Source of the DNA: Daphnia pulex
Lineage: Eukaryota; Arthropoda; Branchiopoda; Diplostraca; Daphniidae
Assembly: GCF_021134715.1 (NCBI RefSeq)
Contig: NC_060027.1
Coordinates: 6,138,001 to 6,202,000, forward strand
Direction: 5' to 3'
Length of the DNA stretch: 64,000 bases
Positions 58,502 to 64,000 of this stretch are shown here, piece after piece. How positions within the stretch are numbered: position 1 is the first letter of the stretch; each line of letters starts with the position of its first letter. The position numbers and the translations under genes were made by a program. Under the pieces are notes generated by a model, which ran no database searches, was not told where the DNA came from, and was given only the letters and a program-made list of their open reading frames with translations.

Positions 58502-61500
58502 GTCACCCTGCAGAACTCTATTGGGTCAGCTAAAAACAAATTTTATTTATTTGTTTTTTGCTGCGAAGATGGTGAAGATTCTGCTTATTGAGCTAATGGG
58601 ATATTCAGCCTTTTATTTTTTTTTGATAAACTTCGGGATAGTACACTCATGTTAATGCAGAAATAATATTTCACAAATTAACTGATATTGATCCAATGAT
58701 TGATACACTAAGTACCTACCGGCCAAATTGGTACAGTGTACCAAATTCAGACGCTTTTAGCATGGCGTCTTTTGTCGCTACGCGACTTTAGTTTTTATTT
58801 TTTAATTAGCAACGTAGTTGCTATGATTTTTGGATGCGGGTTCAAAACTAAATTGTGGATATGCAAAAAAATTTCAAACTTCTATCCTAACATTTCCTTA
58901 CCCCCTGCAATGGGCGCCAACTGTACCATTTTTGCAGACAAAAAGTCTGGTGTTTTCCGTGCATTCCTTATTGCACTTCCAAAAAAGTGTCATTTCTAAT
59001 TTATACAAAATTAGCCGTTAGACTTGTCGTCCTTCTAGTTTTTAGTAAAAGACAAAAAATAAGTTAATCTTCAATTTATGTACTACAAATTTCTATTTTT
59101 AAAATAGCTAGCCAGCTGGTGTGAAATATTTACGTGAGAAACGTTGATATCACCTTCTATTTTTTTTCCTATAGGGAAAATGTCGAATCTTGATATGTTT
59201 GGTACAAAGGTGTAGCTCATTATTGTAGAATGACTTGATGGTACTACTTTGATTTTCACACATAAGTAGTGGGAGCCTTTTGAGTGAAGTTGACTTCATA
59301 GAGTATACGACGAAACCAACTGGTTTCTTTTTCAGCCTCACAGGCTACCTCAGAGCTAGATGGGCTGGTGCTCAGATTTGGTGCTGGTGGAAAGTGTCAC
59401 GCAAATTTTCTACTGCACCACGCTACTGATTAGTTTGTGAACATGAAAAAGCACTATCATAATATCAGAGAAAAAATATAGTCCATGCAAGTTTGTTTCT
59501 GATTTTCATTTTTTTTTCACGGTCTTTTCATTCTATCAAGGAGCTTCAAAAACAAAAGCTACAAGCGTGCCAGAATTAGCCATAAAACGGCACAAAAAGG
59601 GTTTTGGAAAAAACAGGCCGAAAAAAAACAGGCAGGAAAATGGTTGACAGAAAAAGCAATTTCTGGAGGTTAAGTCGCCAGGATTTACATATTCCAAATT
59701 CAAATATGTATAATCTTTATTATTGACAGTATATTGAAGAAAAAATCAATGCATTTTTTGTTGAATATAACATAATAATGTATGTTTTGTGTATGTTCAA
59801 TTAACTTACCAAAAGTTTTCAGAAGAGAACTATAATAGTAGATGACTAAATGGACATTAAATGTACGGCAATAGGGAATCAAAAATTAACATTATATTCA
59901 TATACCATTTTAACATCCACATACATTTTTTAAATCTTAAATTAATATGCAAAAAACGTCCATGTTTTAGTAGGGTACAGAAAAAATAAAGTCATAAAAT
60001 GGTGATAAATAATGTGAGACCTTTTTCTCACAGGGAAGCTGCAGTCTTTCGTTCGATGGTATATTCCCGTACAACGTCAACATAATTTAAACAACAGTCG
60101 ATACATGCCTCAAAAGGTTGGAGGCATACACACAGCCGTAGCCGTATAGCCAGCGTCAAGCACAAGAAAGACACAAATGCGACAAGTTAAAAACGGGGAA
60201 CGAGCAGGCCAGTAGCAGGTCGAATTAACGGCCTGACACTTGACTCGCGAAAGGGTGAATCAACACTATACTGGGTGAACAGCCCAGCGTTGACTAAAGA
60301 AAGAACTACAATCGATGGGGTTTTATACGACAAACAAAGTCAACGTGATCACCAACGCAAGGTGAACGTAATGAAAGGATGGAAAGGAAAATGACTTGTT
60401 TCTAGAAAGAGGGGGAGGATATTTTTCCAAAAAGAGTAAGCTAGTGCATTCCTTACAATAAGAAGAAAAACAATTATTCTTACATTGATGAATGAATATT
60501 AAGAAGACGCTGGTTAGACCACCTTGTAAAATTATGAGAAGTCATACAATTGTGTGACTGTAATAAAAATAAATTGTGCGGTAGGTGAAACATTCTCAAA
60601 ATGATTTAAATTTAGACAACTTTTAATTTAGATAGTTATTAAATATAGGAAAAAAATTCAGTAAAAAAATAAGTTGTAGGCAAAAAGCCGCATGTTGAAC
60701 AAAAAATCCTGTTTTTTTTTCAAACTTTTGGGACTTTGTGCGGGATGAAGTTTTTTTTAGTAAATGATTATTGGCGATATGAATATTACTATGACATATT
60801 AAAAGTCCACTTTGAAACAAAAATAAAGCTGGAAAACGGACCACCCTAAGGCAGAAGCAGCAAAAAATGTATGCGTTGGCTCTAGCCAAAGAAATGGTAT
60901 CCTTGCAAACGTTGGTTTCCATCTGAGGAAATTTTTCCTGTGCCATCCCTACGATTCCTTTCGCACACAATTGCACTACCGCAGTCTACAGGGGCTTTAT
61001 ATTTCGAACGCGATTTGGGCAAATTCCCATTTAGATTTTAATACGTGATTCAAGCATTCGAGGCAAATTCTAACGTCGAAGCAATCTGCATTTACTTGAA
61101 TAATTCAACCATAGTTAGTTACGAGAAAAAATGTGGCTAGACCATATCGGCCGCTCTCACGTCTACTGCTAAAGATTTGGTGGCATTGTGTGAAATGCGC
61201 AACACTTTAATGGAGGCGGTACATGTATTTTCCGAGGTTAATGTTGTCGTCAATTGAAAATTGACAGGAGCATTGAGATATGAACACGAATTTATTTGTC
61301 GCTCCATGGAACACCCAATTGCAGAATTTCGTGTCGTGTAAATCGCTGCCCGAAGAAATAGCCGCCAATGCGTTTCAGTTAAATGGGATTGCGTTTAACG
61401 TTACGCTTTTCTCCTTTTTCATTAACTTTTAGAATTCGAGGAGTGAGAAACTACAGACAAAACGTGATTTTTAGTGCTACTGGAACACGTTTGTCATATC

Positions 61501-61689
61501 CCTCACCTACTGACACAACCAGCGAGTCTCATTACGGCGGTACAAGGCACGCTACACATATTACTCCAATCAGGTGGACTCTAACTTGACGCCTGGAGTC
61601 TCTCCGTGGATTCTACAGTCTGCAAAGATTTTTGACGCTAGTTATCGGGCTTCAGTTGGAAAGAAGCCGTGGCAACACTAACGTGCCAT
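58502..61689. other. Gene-free stretch, several unexplained patches
   Basis: 60010-60370 is GC-richer and could be an untranslated exon or an eroded element. A 51-codon + frame starts at 61279 (MNTNLFVAPWNTQLQNF) and is followed by open segments to about 61670, perhaps an eroded gene. No motif recognised. Confidence 0.3.
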
Positions 61690-62237
61690 ACGACGACGAC
61701 GAAGGAGACCTTAAAAAAGAATTATAGGTTTTTGTAGCTTTATTTCCCCTATCAACAGATTGTTATTACTGATGCTGAAAATCTATATGATAGCATATTC
61801 TTTAATGATTGCACCATAGAGGATTCAGTATTTTAAAAAGTTGCAGTAAATGACGCAATGCAGTTATAGGTTAAAAGAAAGGCGTACTATTTTCAAATAT
61901 GATTGCATATTTGGCCAACTTATCTCCCAACGAACGAATAGAAGGGCAGTTGATGGGCCACTCCAAGGAATAAACAGAGCACTGCGAAGCGGATTACTAA
62001 TCCTAGTACGAGATGATGGACGACGACGACGAAGAACACAAAAAAAAAGAATTATTGGTTTTTGTAGCTTTATTTCCCCTGTCAACAGATTGTTATTACT
62101 GATGCTAAAATTCTGTATAATAGGATGTCCTTTAATGACTATAGCGGGTCTAGTCTTAAAAAAGTTGCATTAAATGACGCAATGCAGGTGTAGGTAAAAC
62201 AAGGGGTATTTTTTTTAAAAATATGATTGCATATTTA
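61690..62237 (+). repeat. Direct repeat, two diverged 0.22-kb copies
   Basis: 61690-61915 and 62020-62237 align throughout: both have ACGACGACGA, GTTTTTGTAGCTTTATTTCC, ACAGATTGTTATTACTGATG, AATGACGCAATGCAG and GATTGCATATTT in order, about 85 percent alike by eye. The spacer is about 105 bases. The open frame at 61850-62173 runs over the second copy and is not convincing as a gene. Confidence 0.8.
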
Positions 62238-63080
62238 CTCAATAGTCGGAAAGGAATAGTTTGTGATTGTTTGCCTTTCTTTGGCCTAGATACTTAAAAG
62301 AGGGAGAATGGCCAACGGTAAAGGGTGAAACCCCGCCCTGATATTCAAGAAAGTTACCGAAAACATAAATTTTGGTCCAAAATATCTGTTAAGCGAAGTA
62401 TATTGTGAATTGAATATGAAAAAAACCCACTTCTTTTAAACATATGAACTAAATTAAGATTCTACAATTGTGTAAAAATAATAACCTGAAATTATTACAG
62501 CCAAAGAAGATATAGATTTTAGAAGAGTTTATGATTTTCAAAATCCTTTATGTTTTCCATAATAAGCAACCTGTTCTGGCGAAATAGTGTAATGTCATTA
62601 AAAAACTTAAAAAATAAAATTTTTACATGAAATGTAAAATAAATATAAATCCTCTTTTTTTAGGGTTCGCCCACCAAACATGGCGGCTCTTTTGGAGTGG
62701 GAATTCAAACTTTAAAAACTAATTTTTCATAAGAATACTAACTTTTAAATTAAACAAATATACCAATGAATTAGCGTTAAAACTCTATCGAATAGAAATA
62801 AGTAAGACTCCATTTTTTTCGTAGTGTTACCCTATTCCTAGAAGAATCAGTCTGAGGATAAAGGGGCTTTGTACAGGGAAAAAGGCAAAGTGGTCTTTAA
62901 AAGTTTAATTAGAATAGGTCTACAATAGGGTATCTCTCTTTCATTCCTCATACAATTCAAATTGCCATTCGTTATCACTTCGTGATCACTCCGGTAGGAA
63001 AGAATGGTTTTGTCATGAAGAGAATTCAAATTTTTCAAATCTCTCTAGTTGTATTTATTTATTTTTTATATTTTTATATA
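62238..63080. other. Gene-free AT-rich stretch
   Basis: AAACATGGCGGC at 62676-62687 is a YY1/Pho-like start element, but the ATG frame closes after 11 codons. Nothing else seen. Confidence 0.3.
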
Positions 63081-63404
63081 TGTAATGAGCCAAAATAGCC
63101 CGGGGACGGAGCGCGAACTGACAGCGGGAAGATTGACAGCAAGAGCAAACCCAATTCTCATCTGTCATTCACGTTTATTAATTATGTTACACACCCGCAC
63201 TTGTCACTCATCAGACCCATGATCATACCGTGCACAATCCGTATAAATACTCCCCAATCTGTAGCAGTAAGGCAGAGTTCTCTCAGCTCTCCTTCAAGCT
63301 CCAGCTCCAGAAGTAAGATCACCCTTCTCATACGTTCTATTGTGTACTAGTATATTTGTGTGTGCTGTATGTGAATACATGGTAGACAAGAAAAGAACTC
63401 TACA
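63081..63404 (+). mobile_element. Probable LTR of a Gypsy-type element (or TATA promoter of a gene beyond the window)
   Basis: The 324-bp segment begins TGTAATGAGCC and ends CTCTACA. It is followed by ATTGGAGGTCCCAACG, which resembles the leader/primer-site region after insect Gypsy LTRs. It contains a good TATA box (TATAAATA, 63242-63249) with an initiator-like GTAGCAGTAAGG about 25 bases on, and CT-rich leader sequence. The partner LTR would lie beyond the window. GTAAGA-like donors at about 63312 and 63580 also fit a cellular promoter with 5' UTR exons, so both readings stay open. Confidence 0.4.
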
Positions 63405-64000
63405 ATTGGAGGTCCCAACGCAAGAAACTCTTGTATTGATGGACTAACAGTAGAAACTTTCTTGCTGCCTGTATTTTTTTTCAGTGCATGTGTGTACTTG
63501 TGCTCGTGAAAAAAGAATTGTATGCAACGAGTGGAACTCCTCTTCGACCTGCCAGTTCGACACCTGGAAACCCAGAAAGGTAAGATCGAATAATTCAAAT
63601 TTTTTTTTTGGTAAATTGGTAGATCAGTAAAATGGATCGATTTTTACAATCGAACAGGCGCATTAATTTTAAATTTAGATAATATTGTATGGTACATTTA
63701 AAAATAATGTAAATACGCAATTTAATTTTTTTTTCATGTACCAGTAAAGGTAGAGAAATCTTTTTTTTTAAACACAGGAACTTCCGTTAGGGCAGTTTCA
63801 AAATAATTCTTAAATAGATTGAGAAAAGATGGAAAACAATATAAAATAAATAATAGTGTAACCTTCGCAGCATATGCGGCGACAGTATAAATATTTTAGG
63901 AGTATACAAATTAAATATTAGCTTAGATGATAACGCTGAAATAGTAGAGATTAATTTTTGTAATACCCCAATTGACAGAACGGGAGTATTAGGCATCAAT
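63405..64000. other. Right-edge stretch
   Basis: No gag-like or other coding region is seen after the putative LTR; DNA after 63590 is very AT-rich. A short exon-like segment ending AACCCAGAAAG with a GTAAGA donor lies at about 63560-63580. Confidence 0.3.

Overview
The window looks like animal nuclear DNA, most probably from a branchiopod crustacean close to Daphnia. The evidence is short AT-rich introns with GT/AG borders, metazoan TRIC-channel and NRBP genes, a Tyr-rich cuticular protein built of YYTT/APEYY units as in Daphnia and other arthropods, and many decayed transposons. No prokaryotic operons, CRISPR arrays, rRNA or convincing tRNA genes were seen. The species call is an inference from gene content.

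Layout. 0.7-3.4 kb: a seven-exon TRIC (TMEM38) cation channel on the + strand. It is convergent with a ten-exon NRBP/Madm pseudokinase gene on the - strand (4.1-6.6 kb). Both can be read through intact. 7-11 kb: intergenic DNA with two inverted-repeat elements (one a 396-bp TA-flanked MITE) and a hAT transposase remnant. 11.2-16.6 kb, all - strand: a secreted Ser/Thr-rich protein with a furin-like site, the main exon of a Tyr-rich cuticular protein, and a leucine-rich-repeat protein with one apparent +1 frameshift. 17-32 kb: mostly non-coding, with one isolated exon, eroded repeats, a decayed cuticle-type pseudogene, a transposase scrap, and a small orphan membrane protein carrying an exact 75-bp internal duplication.

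32.5-40.5 kb: an internally deleted LTR retroelement that keeps a broken envelope-like region and a 3' LTR. It is duplicated in tandem, together with about 1.2 kb of flanking DNA, as two nearly identical 3.7-3.8 kb units. 41-51 kb: decayed open frames, a P-element/THAP9-like transposase pseudogene, a PIF/Harbinger remnant, a large AT-rich hairpin and a second copy of the repeat seen at 20 kb.

51.5-53.6 kb: two GC-richer coding patches on the - strand. One is an unrecognised exon with an in-frame TAG. The other is a zfh2/ZFHX3-type N-terminal exon that carries two frame changes and stops before the main zinc-finger array. 54-64 kb: remnants of an integrase-like gene and a BEL/Pao pol gene on the - strand, a small two-exon orphan gene, a 0.22-kb direct repeat, and at the right edge a probable LTR (or TATA-type promoter).

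The genes do not form a pathway: the left 17 kb is ordinary gene territory and the rest is a transposon-rich accessory region. Three genes show one- to four-base frame changes in low-complexity sites, so some breaks may be assembly errors rather than biology.
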